From positions 42,529 through 106,528 of the forward strand of contig JAUMTX010000004.1 in the NCBI GenBank assembly GCA_030530985.1: a stretch of 64,000 nucleotides of DNA, given 5' to 3'. The notes below the pieces were generated by a model. It made no database searches, was not told the DNA's origin, and saw only the letters and a program-made list of their open reading frames with translations. The stretch's first letter is position 1; the number at the start of each line of letters is the position of its first letter. The translations under genes were made by a program, and so were the position numbers. This DNA is from Corynebacterium sp. (GTDB lineage Bacteria; Actinomycetota; Actinomycetes; Mycobacteriales; Mycobacteriaceae). Of the stretch, positions 35,773 to 45,127 are shown one piece after another.

Positions 35773-36243
35773 CTATACCAGCATCAGGATAGCAACAATA
35801 ACCCACAGCAAGGAGAAGATGCCACCGAACATAGCGGACTGGCTCTTTACCTTGTCCCAATCCTCAATGACTGGAATCTCAGCTGGTGCTTCTTCGCCTT
35901 CTTCAACAATCTGAAGGGCATCAATGGCCTTCTTCTGGCGTGGTGCAATAACGAAGAAGAGCAGAGCCCAGGCAATGACAGACAGCAGGATGGAGGCGTG
36001 GAACTTGCCCTGGCTCCAGTAGCTACCGTCGGTGAACATGGCAGCCAAACCCAGGATTGGAATAATCAAGGAGAGCAGACCATAGATGCGGGTGATCTTA
36101 AAAGAGTTAAAAGCACGGCCACGGGCAAGCTGGTCGCCCTTGGAGGCAGCAAGAATAGCTGGGCCGAAGCTAGAGATTGCAACGGTCACTGGGCCGAGCA
36201 GAATCAGTGCCGCAATGACGTGCAGGATGACAACGAGGTTCAT
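35773..36243 (-). CDS. Small integral membrane protein (DUF2269-like)
   Basis: A 156-residue protein with four hydrophobic segments: residues ~2-28, ~53-72, ~86-105 and ~132-154. ATG 36243 has GAAAGG 8 bp upstream; the frame further upstream has no such box. The spacing of helices and the N-terminal ILHVIAALILLGPVTVA recall the DUF2269 group of small membrane proteins, but this is tentative. No operon partner: terminator downstream and an HNH nuclease gene on the same strand 91 bp upstream. Confidence 0.65.
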   Translation of the reverse strand: MNLVVILHVIAALILLGPVTVAISSFGPAILAASKGDQLARGRAFNSFKITRIYGLLSLIIPILGLAAMFTDGSYWSQGKFHASILLSVIAWALLFFVIAPRQKKAIDALQIVEEGEEAPAEIPVIEDWDKVKSQSAMFGGIFSLLWVIVAILMLV

Positions 36244-36334
36244 CGGGGGCCTTTCAAAATTAAGTTGGGACACCCAGATGGGTGCTTCTTTTATGCACAC
36301 TAGGCGCAAACACTTAATTTTATCCAAGTGTGCT

Positions 36335-36958
36335 TTAGGAAATCAATTCACGCAACCAGCATTCCCGCCGGATAACCTGCACATCTTTATGGCTCAGCGG
36401 CAGCTGGTACTTCCACGCCACAGCCGCCACGCGCCGCACATACCAACAGCGGCTCGACTTTTCGGGCGGCAACCAAGCGGAGGGCAAGGAGTCTGATTTG
36501 GCTTGGTTTTGGCCCCGGGCCACCGCCACTAGGTTGGCCGGGTCATTGGCAAATTCTTCTAATTTACTTTTGGGCCAGCGGTGGGCACCCATATCCCATG
36601 CCGCGCGGAGGGGATAGATATGGTCAATTTCAATATTGGCTTCGCGTTCCACAGGCACACCACTATAGGGATCTTTGGATATTGCAAGCTCTTGTTTTGA
36701 GCATCCACCATAGAGCATGATGGTGCGGGTGGTGCAGCCAGGAACATCCTGGCCGCGCCAGGTTCCAAAGGCCTCACGGTCATAGCCAGGTTTATCCACT
36801 CGGTCCGGCACCACATTTATTCGTGAGAGCACACCCTTGGCGGAAGGAGCCGGGTCAGGAAGATAATCCGGGTCACGCATATAGGGCAGCAGACTAAATA
36901 CCACCCCAATTATGGTCAGCACGCTTAAGGCTCGTATATAGAGTGTATAGTGGTTCAT
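36335..36958 (-). CDS. Exported HNH endonuclease (DUF1524 type)
   Basis: A 207-residue protein with an N-terminal hydrophobic export or anchor segment (ALSVLTIIGVVFSLL, residues ~9-23) and an HNH nuclease domain: IEIDHIYPLRAAW (residues ~111-123; the His of DH is catalytic), DPANLVAVARGQNQAKSDS and LPSAWLPP are the DUF1524 signature. Such proteins are extracellular or envelope DNases, often used in nutrient scavenging or competition. Cysteines flanking the domain (CTTRT, GGCSK) could form a disulfide. The ATG is 65 bp from the divergent SNF2 helicase start. Location outside the cell is inferred from the hydrophobic N-terminus. Confidence 0.82.
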   Translation of the reverse strand: MNHYTLYIRALSVLTIIGVVFSLLPYMRDPDYLPDPAPSAKGVLSRINVVPDRVDKPGYDREAFGTWRGQDVPGCTTRTIMLYGGCSKQELAISKDPYSGVPVEREANIEIDHIYPLRAAWDMGAHRWPKSKLEEFANDPANLVAVARGQNQAKSDSLPSAWLPPEKSSRCWYVRRVAAVAWKYQLPLSHKDVQVIRRECWLRELIS

Positions 36959-37023
36959 ACCTATGAGACGATTAAGCGGTTTTTAGGCTGCCACGGTGGC
37001 GGCGGAATTGAAGGATAAGGGTC

Positions 37024-39933
37024 TTGGCCAGCAATAATAGACAACAGCCTATTCCATTTGTGGTGCACGGATTTTGGACTGCCGATGGTCTCTTGCGCCT
37101 GTGGATTGAGGATACTGCTACCCGCAAGACAATTAATGATGGCCAGGTGTTGGCCCCTATCCCTGTTCCTGTTCTTTCCGCCTTGAGCCAGCGCGGTTTT
37201 ACCCAAAGGGTGCGTCTAGCAGGCAAAAAGACGGGTCTGTTTACTACAGCCCTGGTCCCGCAGGATGCTGTGCGCTTCCTTGATCGTCTCCTGACTGAGA
37301 CTAATGATGGCTGGGACGATAGCCTCGACGGCTATGGCGATGAGGACCTCAGTGAGGCCACCGCTGTTGATGACACAGGCCTGATTAGTTGCCCTTTTAT
37401 TGCCCCTGATTTGGCGTGGCTTTTGCACCTCTGGGAGGGTGTTCGTAGTTTCTGTGCCTCGGGCCGTATTTTGCCCGCACTTCATGATTATGCTGGTCAA
37501 ACCTGGCCGGAGTGGGAAATTGCCCCGGGTGCTGAGGAGCAATTGTGGTTGACCCAAATGAACCAGGCAGCCCCGGGCATTCTGCATGCCCAATATGGGC
37601 TGGGCTTGGACCCCACCGGCAGCCCCCAAACACTTACGGATCTTACTAACCGTGTGAGTGCAGATCTCTGTACTGCCTGGGTACGGCACCAAAATCGCAA
37701 AACGGCGACCTCCACGCCCTTCGGTGAGGCCCTCATGCACGGCCAACCTTTCGAGGCTACTTTGGGTGCCCGCGCAGCCCTAGCCGAATGGGCTGATAGC
37801 CTATCGCGTGTCACAATGGCCGTGGTCATTGTGGTCGAGGAGAATAATGGCGGCGCCAGGGATGGCCAGTGGCGCACCCATCTTCGTGTGCGCCTGGGTG
37901 ATTCCGCACCGGTATCCCGCCGCACCCTCAATTTGAGTGGGCGTCTGCGCCAACAGGTGGAGGATCTGTGCCAGCAGGCCATTAAGGTGGCCCCTATTCT
38001 GGTGGATGCCGCCGGCCACACCAATATTCTCAGTGTGGATTCCATGATCGACTTTATTGAGAACGACATTCCACGCCTGGAGGAGGCCGGCTTCCACGTC
38101 ATGCTTCCACGCGCCTGGACAGTCCACAAGGTTGAGGTGGCTGTTATGCCGGGTGCTGTGGTCAAGAAGCAAGCCCAGATTGGTTTCGAGCGCCTGGTGG
38201 AGTTTGATTGGCGCATTAGTGTGGGCTCCCATGTTCTTTCTGAGTTTGAGATGGAAGAACTCATCCGCTCCCGCGAGGGTGTAGTCAAACTCGCCACTGG
38301 GTGGGTGCGCGCCGATAAGGACTCTCTTGCCAGGGCCAAGAACTATTTGGAGAAGTACCGTGGTGCCGCCCCAATGAATACTTTGCGCCGTCTGCAACTT
38401 GCGGACCCTGAGCTGCGCGTTATTGGTGACTCTTTCGCCGCCACTGTGCTCAATGGCACCATGGAACCAACCCCCATGCCGGTTGCAATTCCAGATACGC
38501 TCCATGCGGAGCTGCGCCCCTACCAGCAGCGCGGCGTGGAGTGGCTCATGTGGATGTATGAGAATGATCTGGGCGCCCTCATTGCTGATGATATGGGCTT
38601 GGGTAAAACCATCCAGGTTATTGCATTCCTGCTGGTAGCAAAGCAGCGCGCGCAGAATGAGGGCCGTAGGCTCAAGCCAAGTGTGGTGGTTGCACCTTCC
38701 ACTGTGGTTGCTAACTGGGCAGAGGAGCTTGCCCGCTTTGCCCCAAGCCTCAAGGTCTGCCAATACCATGGCAGCAGCCAGCCTCACCACCTCTTTGGCG
38801 CATCGGTCTCTACCGAGATTACAGACTCGCCGAATTACCCCGAGGTGGTTCTGACCAGTTATAACACTTTCTTGGCTTCAGAGAATCTTCAGTCCCAGCA
38901 GTGGCATATGGTCATTGCCGATGAGGCCCAGAAGATTAAGAACCCATCCACCAAGACCCGTCTTGCGGTCACCAACGCCCCTGCCGAATACCACGTGGCT
39001 ATGACAGGCACCCCTGTGGAGAACTCCTTGGTGGACCTGTGGTCAATCATGGACTTTATTAATCCGGGTGCTTTTGGCACGGTGCGCCAGTTCCGCCACC
39101 GCTATAAGGACTATGGGGCGGAGGAGTTACGCGCCATGGTTGGCCCATTCATGATTCGCCGTGAAAAGTCGAATCCTGAGTTGCTCCCAGAGCTGCCACA
39201 GAAGAATGAGATTCTGGTTGAGGTCAATATGACCCCAGAACAGGCCTCCCTCTACGCAGCAGTCGTGCGTGAGGCCGACCGCAAATTCGTGCTTAATCTC
39301 ATCTACTACACCAAGGCGATTTGTAATCACCCAGCCGCCTATTTGCGTGATGGTTCCGCCATGCTCATCAATGGCCACCATCGCAGTGGCAAGGTCAAGA
39401 AGCTCCAAGAGATTATTGATAAAGCCCTGCTAGAGAATAAGCGCGTGCTGATCTTCACCCAGATCATTGAGTTCGGCCAGATGCTACAAAGCTACCTCTC
39501 CGACTATATGGGTGAGGATATTGACTTCCTTTATGGTGCGGTCACCCATAAGCGCCGCCGCCAAATGATTAGCCGCTTCCAAGCAGCCAATCATGGCGAT
39601 GAGTCGGCCCCGCATGCCTTTATTATTTCCTCCTTGGCGGGCGGCGTGGGCATTAACCTCACCGCCGCATCCATTGTGGTGCATATGGATCGCTGGTGGA
39701 ATCCTGCGGTGGAAAACCAGGCTACCGACCGCGCCTACCGTATGGGCCAAAAGGAAGATGTCACCGTATACAAGATGATTACCCGTGGCTCCATTGAGGA
39801 ATCCATTAATGATATTTTGACCGGCAAGGTCAGCTTGGCCAGTGAAACAGTGCCAACAGGGGAGGGCTGGATTACACAGCTCAGCCCCGATGAGATTAAT
39901 CGTCTCTTCAAGGTCGATCGGGAGAATGAATAA
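37024..39933 (+). CDS. helZ: SNF2-family helicase (HelZ-type)
   Basis: A 969-residue DNA translocase. The N-terminal half (residues 1-480) is an SNF2-associated region. The SNF2 core begins LRPYQQRGVEWLMW, with Walker A DDMGLGKT (~525), the DEAQ box IADEAQKIKN and, in the second RecA domain, LAGGVGINLTAASIVVHMDRWWNPAVENQA and DRAYRMGQ. The start is TTG 37024 with AAGGATAAGG just upstream; no ATG exists near by. It is directly followed by a SWIM zinc-finger protein (1-bp overlap), the same pair as Rv2101-Rv2102 of M. tuberculosis. Likely role: chromatin or replication/repair-associated remodelling; not demonstrated. Confidence 0.9.
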   Translation: MASNNRQQPIPFVVHGFWTADGLLRLWIEDTATRKTINDGQVLAPIPVPVLSALSQRGFTQRVRLAGKKTGLFTTALVPQDAVRFLDRLLTETNDGWDDSLDGYGDEDLSEATAVDDTGLISCPFIAPDLAWLLHLWEGVRSFCASGRILPALHDYAGQTWPEWEIAPGAEEQLWLTQMNQAAPGILHAQYGLGLDPTGSPQTLTDLTNRVSADLCTAWVRHQNRKTATSTPFGEALMHGQPFEATLGARAALAEWADSLSRVTMAVVIVVEENNGGARDGQWRTHLRVRLGDSAPVSRRTLNLSGRLRQQVEDLCQQAIKVAPILVDAAGHTNILSVDSMIDFIENDIPRLEEAGFHVMLPRAWTVHKVEVAVMPGAVVKKQAQIGFERLVEFDWRISVGSHVLSEFEMEELIRSREGVVKLATGWVRADKDSLARAKNYLEKYRGAAPMNTLRRLQLADPELRVIGDSFAATVLNGTMEPTPMPVAIPDTLHAELRPYQQRGVEWLMWMYENDLGALIADDMGLGKTIQVIAFLLVAKQRAQNEGRRLKPSVVVAPSTVVANWAEELARFAPSLKVCQYHGSSQPHHLFGASVSTEITDSPNYPEVVLTSYNTFLASENLQSQQWHMVIADEAQKIKNPSTKTRLAVTNAPAEYHVAMTGTPVENSLVDLWSIMDFINPGAFGTVRQFRHRYKDYGAEELRAMVGPFMIRREKSNPELLPELPQKNEILVEVNMTPEQASLYAAVVREADRKFVLNLIYYTKAICNHPAAYLRDGSAMLINGHHRSGKVKKLQEIIDKALLENKRVLIFTQIIEFGQMLQSYLSDYMGEDIDFLYGAVTHKRRRQMISRFQAANHGDESAPHAFIISSLAGGVGINLTAASIVVHMDRWWNPAVENQATDRAYRMGQKEDVTVYKMITRGSIEESINDILTGKVSLASETVPTGEGWITQLSPDEINRLFKVDRENE

Positions 39934-40616
39934 TGCGCTATATCCGTAAAGAGAATATTATCTATGCCCGCTTCGGCCGCGATGGTCTGAGCGCCAGCAA
40001 CCCGGAGAAGAAATCCAAGGTCACCCGCACCACTTTTTCCGCCTATGAGCAGTTGGCGGTGGAGCAGGCAGGGGACCGTAAGTTCACCCGCGCCCGCACC
40101 CTGGTTAACACAGGCAAGGTGATTAAGTTCACCCCGGAGCCTTTCCTTGCCACTTTCTTTGTTCAGGGCACCCAGCTCGACCCTTTTGAGCTCATTATTA
40201 CTTTTGTGCCCAATGAGGACCAGGAACTCACACGAGCCCAAACCCGCGCCGCCATGGATGATTTGCCGGTGCCCACCCAATGGAATTGCACCTGCCCGGA
40301 CACCACCGACATGTGCGCCCATGTGGCAGCAGCCCTGATTTATTTGCGCGAAAAGATGGACTCCGATCCGCAGGTTGCTGACATCCTTCAGGATAAGCAC
40401 ACCCTTGAGCCAGAACCCATGCCCATTGAGGCCGATTTTTGGCTTGGTGCAGCCCTCCCAGACATCCCGAGCCTCCCTGTGAAAAACTCTATCCTTCACG
40501 CAGAACCCAAGGTCATCGGCCATGTTTTGAAGAATGTCACGGATTCCCCGGCAGAGGCTGTGGTACTCCGAGCCGAATTAGAGGAGTATTTACACCGTAT
40601 GATTGACTTAGAGTAG
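39933..40616 (+). CDS. SWIM zinc-finger protein partner of HelZ
   Basis: A 227-residue protein with a SWIM zinc finger in the middle: CTCPDTTDMCAHVAAAL (CxC...CxH, residues ~112-128). Its N-terminal region is a basic, helical module. SWIM fingers bind DNA or proteins, and in many actinobacteria the SWIM protein is encoded next to, or fused with, a SNF2 helicase; here it overlaps helZ by one base, so the two products are likely made together and act as one complex. The Mre11-like gene follows 43 bp downstream. Confidence 0.85.
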   Translation: MRYIRKENIIYARFGRDGLSASNPEKKSKVTRTTFSAYEQLAVEQAGDRKFTRARTLVNTGKVIKFTPEPFLATFFVQGTQLDPFELIITFVPNEDQELTRAQTRAAMDDLPVPTQWNCTCPDTTDMCAHVAAALIYLREKMDSDPQVADILQDKHTLEPEPMPIEADFWLGAALPDIPSLPVKNSILHAEPKVIGHVLKNVTDSPAEAVVLRAELEEYLHRMIDLE

Positions 40617-40659
40617 AAAAATACCGAATCTTCTACCCGAGTACAGTAAGGATTTCTCC

Positions 40660-41802
40660 ATGGACGATCTTCGTTTTATTCACACATCGGATTGGCAGAT
40701 GGGCATGAGCCGATGGTTCTTGCAGAGTGGCGCCGCAGCTTTCGATAGTGATCGTCTAGATGCTATTCGACGCATCTATGATCTCGCCCGCGATAATAAT
40801 GCTTCCTTCATTGTGGCAGCCGGCGATATTTTCGATGCCAATGACATGGATGATAAAACCTTCAGCTTTGTTCAGCAGGTCCTGACCCAAACCCCGGTGC
40901 CTATCTATCTGCTGCCGGGTAACCACGACTATTATCGTGAGGGTTCTGCTTTGGACCGTATTGCTAAGCTCAATGACCCTAAGCTCATTGTTTTGAGCGA
41001 TAATAAGCCCCACGAGTTCGCGCCGGGCGTGGAGATTATTGGCACCCCATATTTTTCCCGCACTACTGATTCGGATATTGTGCGTGAAACCCTGGAGTCC
41101 CTGCAGCAAACTGAGAATCCGGGTGTGCGTATTCTTGTCACCCACGGCCAGTTCAGCGGCAATGACTTTGGTAAAGAAGGTGCCTTCGACCAGGCTTTTG
41201 CCCGCCAGTGCATTGATGATGGGGTAGTGGACTATATTGCTGTGGGCGATACCCACTCCTTCAAGGAGATTGATAAGGGCATTTATTTCTCCGGCGCCCC
41301 TGAGGTCACCGATTTTCATGAGGTGGCCACTGGCCAGGGCGAATTCGACTCTGGTAATGCTGCTCTTGTGACTATTAGCCGTAGTGGCGCCGAGCCAAAG
41401 TTCACTGTGGAGAAGAAGAAGGTGGGCCGCTGGGTGTTTGATGCCTATAGGTGGGATTTGGATGGTTCTGATTCCATTGAGAGCATTACCAAGCAGTTGG
41501 AGAGCTATACGGATGGTTCCCGCACCGTGGTTAAGTATGGTGTCAGCGGGCATCAAAGCCTGGAGGGCATTCGTGCTTTTGAAAATCTCATGACTAATTT
41601 CCGCACTCGCTTTGTGGAATTGACGGAGCGTAAGAGTAGTGCCGGTTTGAAGTTGGAGGCTTCTGAGGAGGATCTTGCCTCCATTGACCTTGGCGGTTTT
41701 ATGAATGATGCAGCAAAGGAATTGCTGACTGAGGGCGATATGGATGCCCTGAAGGAATTGTTCTATCTCATTGAGACTGTGGACCAGAAGGCAGGTAACT
41801 AA
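40660..41802 (+). CDS. Mre11/SbcD-like metallophosphoesterase
   Basis: A 380-residue nuclease-like protein with calcineurin-type metal motifs: HTSDWQMG (motif I), GDIFDAN (II), LLPGNHDYY (III), VTHGQFS (IV) and VGDTHSF (V). In motif I the second metal-ligand His of the usual DxH is Gln, which is seen in a subset of SbcD-like proteins and may change metal use. The C-terminal capping domain is ~100 residues. It is followed 2 bp later by a Rad50-like ATPase, and together they should form a DNA-end-processing complex. Canonical SbcD is slightly longer; I do not claim the classical sbcD gene. Confidence 0.85.
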   Translation: MDDLRFIHTSDWQMGMSRWFLQSGAAAFDSDRLDAIRRIYDLARDNNASFIVAAGDIFDANDMDDKTFSFVQQVLTQTPVPIYLLPGNHDYYREGSALDRIAKLNDPKLIVLSDNKPHEFAPGVEIIGTPYFSRTTDSDIVRETLESLQQTENPGVRILVTHGQFSGNDFGKEGAFDQAFARQCIDDGVVDYIAVGDTHSFKEIDKGIYFSGAPEVTDFHEVATGQGEFDSGNAALVTISRSGAEPKFTVEKKKVGRWVFDAYRWDLDGSDSIESITKQLESYTDGSRTVVKYGVSGHQSLEGIRAFENLMTNFRTRFVELTERKSSAGLKLEASEEDLASIDLGGFMNDAAKELLTEGDMDALKELFYLIETVDQKAGN

Positions 41803-41804
41803 GG

Positions 41805-44498
41805 ATGAGCAGCGATTTTACGCTGAAGAAGGCCACCATTTCCTATTTCAAGGGTATTGGTGAGGAGATTACTGTCGACTTTGCCGCCAATGGCACCACC
41901 CTCATTAGTGGTGATAATGAGACCGGCAAGTCCAGCATTATTGATGCCATTGTTCTTCTGATGGAGGAGAAATACACCAATAAGAAGAAGGACACGGAGA
42001 GCCTCTACCACAAGGGTGTGGATGAGCCGATCACTATTAGCCTCAATATGGATATTGAGGGGCAGAATTATACGCTCACCAAGGCTTATGATCATGGCAA
42101 GTCTGCGCGCGGCAAGGCTACCTTGGTTAATCATGCCACCGGTAAGTCCTTTAGTGGCGGCCAGGCCGAGGAGGAGTGGGATAAGCTCCACGGCTCTATT
42201 GATAAGGGCCTGTTTAAGGCCATGCTCAATTCCCAGGGCTCCTTTACTTTTACTGATGCCAAGACTTTGGAGCTCCAGACGATTAATGCTCTGACCAAGG
42301 CTATTGAGCATATGAATGCCGATAAGGAGGAGCAGGCTAAGGCGGAGCAGAATGCCAATTTCTTGGATGGTGCCGCAGCTGATGTTTTGAGCACTGACCG
42401 TGATGCCGCTGTATTTGCGTTGCTTGTTAAGTCTTATGGCGATTACTGGACTGCCGCCGGTAGGCCTCGCGCCATGTACAAGAAGCTTATCGACGACCTC
42501 TCAAACTCCAAGTCTGTCCTCAAGAAGGCCGAGGAGGCCCTCAGCACCTACCAAACCTGGGAGGGTATTGCTGCCAAGGCCAAGGAGGTATTGAGCCAGG
42601 CCACCGATACTTTGGGTCCTTTGGAGTCCAAGCACACCAGCCTTACTGCTGAGGTGGATAAGGCTGAGAAGCTGCGTGCAGAGTTTGATGCTTTGACCAA
42701 GCAGTACACCCTGGAGGAAAACCAGGTTGTGCATTTGAAGGGTCGTCTAAGCCAGCGCGAAACTTTGGCTGCCAATGTGGAGCAGCGCGCCAAGGCTGTT
42801 GCTGAGGCTGAGGCGAAGCGTGATGAACTCAAGGCCAGCGTTAAGGACTTGGAGGAGAAGCGCGCCGAGCTTGAAAAGCAGCGTGAGGAAAAGCAGGCCA
42901 CGGAGAGTGGTGCTCTTGCTGCTATTGATCGTGCCCGTATTGTTGCAACTATTCTTCGTCTCCAGGAACTCAAGGCTGTGGCTGCTAAGGCTGCAGCTAT
43001 TGTGGAGAAGAAGGAATCTCTCAAAGCCCCTGCTCATAGCATTACTGAGGCAGATCTGTCCGAGTATCGCCAGGCTCATAGCCGCCAGGAGATTCTTCTT
43101 GGTGCGCTAAAGAATGCTGCCGGTTCTTATCGTCTGTCCACGAGTGGTGGCACGGAGACGGTCAGCATTAATGGTGAGGAAATCCAGGTTAGTGGTGTGG
43201 GCCAGGAGGATTCCCTCTTTGGTTTGGAGAGCATCCAGCATGGGGATTTGAGCATTAGCTTCTTCCCACCAAATAATGATGCGCAGCGTGAAGAGCTTCG
43301 TGCCGTTGAGGCCACTGTGGCTGAGATGGGTGCCCGCCTTGGTGTTTCCAGTTTGGAGCAGCTCATCGCCTTGCGTGAGGAAACCGTGGCCTATGAGAAG
43401 GCCATTGCCGAATGCGAGACTGAGCACTCTATGCTTCTTGCCCCATTTGGTGGCCAGCAGAAGCTTGAGGGCCAGATTGCTCAGCTTGAGGCCACTACTG
43501 AGGGTGCCGATCCGCTTTCCGAGGCCGAGGCGAAGCTCAGCGCTTCTGAGGCTGAGGCTGCAATTGCCCAGGCCAATGAGGCACGCGAGCAGATCCGCGC
43601 GGAGCTTGCTGCGCTGGATCAGCAGCTCCAGCAGGTGAGCAATTCCCCTGTGGCCACCCAGATTGCCAGCATTGAGGGCAGCCTGGTTGCCCAGCAGAAG
43701 CAGGTGGAAGAGGATAAGCAGGCTTTGGACAAGGAGCTGGCTGAGCTCAGCACTGAGGATCTGCAGGCTAATCTGCGCAGTGCCACCATTCAGTGTGATG
43801 CCACCCGCACCAAGAGGGATGAATTGGCCAAGGCTGTGGCCGAGGTCAACCCAGATCTTCTGCGTGAGGAATTGGGTCGTGTTGAGGCTGCGCTTCGTAT
43901 TCTCAAGCAGAATATTGAGACTGCTAAGAATGACAGCATTAGTGCCCAGGCCAAGCTGGATGCCATGCGCGGTACCAGTGAGGATCATGCCATTGCTGAG
44001 GCTGCCTTTGAGGAGTCCGCGCGTGCTCTCGCCGGTGTGGAGCGCAAGGCTAATGCCATCAAGAAGCTCTACGATACTGTGATGCGCTGCCGCGAGGAGA
44101 AGAACCGCCAGTACGCCGCCCCATTTGTGGAGAAGCTCACCACCTATGGCGCCAAGCTCTTTGGTAGTGACTTCAATATTAATATGGACGAAAAGCTGGG
44201 CATTACCGGCCGTAGCGATATTGACTTCCTCACCCTTTCCGGTGGCGCTAAGGAGCAGTTGGCTTTCCTCCGTACCCTGGTTATTGCCGATATGGTTGCG
44301 GAAGAAAACCGTGTTCCAGTGATTATTGATGATGCTTTGGGTAATAGTGACAGCACCCGCTTGGAGCGTATGGGTGCGCTCATTAATGAACTGAGTGAGG
44401 ATAAGCAGGTCATTATTCTTACCTGTAGCCCGGAGCGCTTCGCCACTGTGAGCGCTGCGGTGCAGGTCACCATGCCAGAAGGTAGCAAGACTGTTTAA
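41805..44498 (+). CDS. Rad50/SMC-like ATPase, partner of the Mre11-like protein
   Basis: An 897-residue ABC-type ATPase. N-terminal half-site: Walker A GDNETGKSS (residues ~36-44). Two long coiled coils (~190-340 and ~540-790) flank a central globular region rather than a zinc hook: no CxxC is present at the apex. C-terminal half-site: signature LSGGAKEQLAFLRTL and Walker B VPVIIDDALGNSD. The architecture is closer to YhaN-type AAA ATPases than to classical SbcC/Rad50. The ATG lies 2 bp after the Mre11-like stop, with AAGG just before it, so the pair is translated together. Function is inferred from the pair. Confidence 0.85.
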   Translation: MSSDFTLKKATISYFKGIGEEITVDFAANGTTLISGDNETGKSSIIDAIVLLMEEKYTNKKKDTESLYHKGVDEPITISLNMDIEGQNYTLTKAYDHGKSARGKATLVNHATGKSFSGGQAEEEWDKLHGSIDKGLFKAMLNSQGSFTFTDAKTLELQTINALTKAIEHMNADKEEQAKAEQNANFLDGAAADVLSTDRDAAVFALLVKSYGDYWTAAGRPRAMYKKLIDDLSNSKSVLKKAEEALSTYQTWEGIAAKAKEVLSQATDTLGPLESKHTSLTAEVDKAEKLRAEFDALTKQYTLEENQVVHLKGRLSQRETLAANVEQRAKAVAEAEAKRDELKASVKDLEEKRAELEKQREEKQATESGALAAIDRARIVATILRLQELKAVAAKAAAIVEKKESLKAPAHSITEADLSEYRQAHSRQEILLGALKNAAGSYRLSTSGGTETVSINGEEIQVSGVGQEDSLFGLESIQHGDLSISFFPPNNDAQREELRAVEATVAEMGARLGVSSLEQLIALREETVAYEKAIAECETEHSMLLAPFGGQQKLEGQIAQLEATTEGADPLSEAEAKLSASEAEAAIAQANEAREQIRAELAALDQQLQQVSNSPVATQIASIEGSLVAQQKQVEEDKQALDKELAELSTEDLQANLRSATIQCDATRTKRDELAKAVAEVNPDLLREELGRVEAALRILKQNIETAKNDSISAQAKLDAMRGTSEDHAIAEAAFEESARALAGVERKANAIKKLYDTVMRCREEKNRQYAAPFVEKLTTYGAKLFGSDFNINMDEKLGITGRSDIDFLTLSGGAKEQLAFLRTLVIADMVAEENRVPVIIDDALGNSDSTRLERMGALINELSEDKQVIILTCSPERFATVSAAVQVTMPEGSKTV

Positions 44499-44528
44499 TT
44501 GTCAACATTCTGTATTTTTTGGTAACGT
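44499..44528 (+). promoter_or_regulatory. Promoter of the MarR regulator (likely leaderless)
   Basis: TTGTCA (44499-44504), 18-bp spacer, TAACGT (44523-44528). The start of transcription would fall at or near the ATG at 44535, so the mRNA would lack a leader. Confidence 0.5.
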
Positions 44529-44534
44529 GGAGTC

Positions 44535-45038
44535 ATGACTTCACCGCGTTGGCTCAATGAGGAAGAGCAACAGTTCTGGCGCCTTTTCCTCTCTATGGAC
44601 CATGCTTTCCACAGGAGCATCGATGAGGTGCTCCAAACTAAGCATGATATTTCTGATGCTGAATTTGGTGTCCTTGTAAACCTCTCTGAGGCTGAGCCAA
44701 ATACTATTCGCCTGCGTGATATTTGCACCCGCCTTGCCTGGGATCGCAGCCGTGCGAGCCACCAGGTTACCCGCATGGTTAAGCGCGGACTTATCACCAA
44801 GTCCGCCTGCCCAGGCGATGGCCGTGGTGTTCTTCTCAATATCACCTATGAGGGTCAGCGCAGGGTAGAGGCCGCAGCCCCTGACCATGTGGAGAATGTG
44901 CGTTCTTTGATCTTTGATGGCATTAGCCCTGAGGATCGAAAGGTCATTGCAAAACTAGCCAAGCATATTCTGAAGGTGACGGATGGTTTTGTTATTCCAG
45001 GCGGCGAGGACGTCTCTGAGGATGAGGCCGAGAACTAG
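44535..45038 (+). CDS. MarR-family transcriptional regulator
   Basis: A 167-residue winged-helix regulator. The order of helices and the wing is that of MarR: LNEEEQQFWRLFLSM (dimerisation helix), SDAEFGVLVNL, then the recognition helix region IRLRDICTRLAWDRSRASHQVTRMVKRGLITKSACPGDGRGVLLNIT (residues ~59-105). The ligand is unknown. It is in the same direction as the Rad50-like gene (36 bp away) but has its own apparent promoter, so it may be separately expressed. A strong terminator follows. Confidence 0.88.
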   Translation: MTSPRWLNEEEQQFWRLFLSMDHAFHRSIDEVLQTKHDISDAEFGVLVNLSEAEPNTIRLRDICTRLAWDRSRASHQVTRMVKRGLITKSACPGDGRGVLLNITYEGQRRVEAAAPDHVENVRSLIFDGISPEDRKVIAKLAKHILKVTDGFVIPGGEDVSEDEAEN

Positions 45039-45089
45039 GCCTAAGCGCCTATAGGGAGTTGCCCTAAGGGATTTGCCCTAGATACGACT

Positions 45090-45121
45090 AATGGCGAAGG
45101 ATTATTCCTTCGCCATTTTTC
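45090..45121 (+). terminator. Terminator after marR
   Basis: Perfect 12-bp stem (45090-45101 with 45106-45117), loop TTAT, T-run. It also lies next to the tRNA-Arg 3' end. Confidence 0.92.
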
Positions 45122-45127
45122 TATGCG

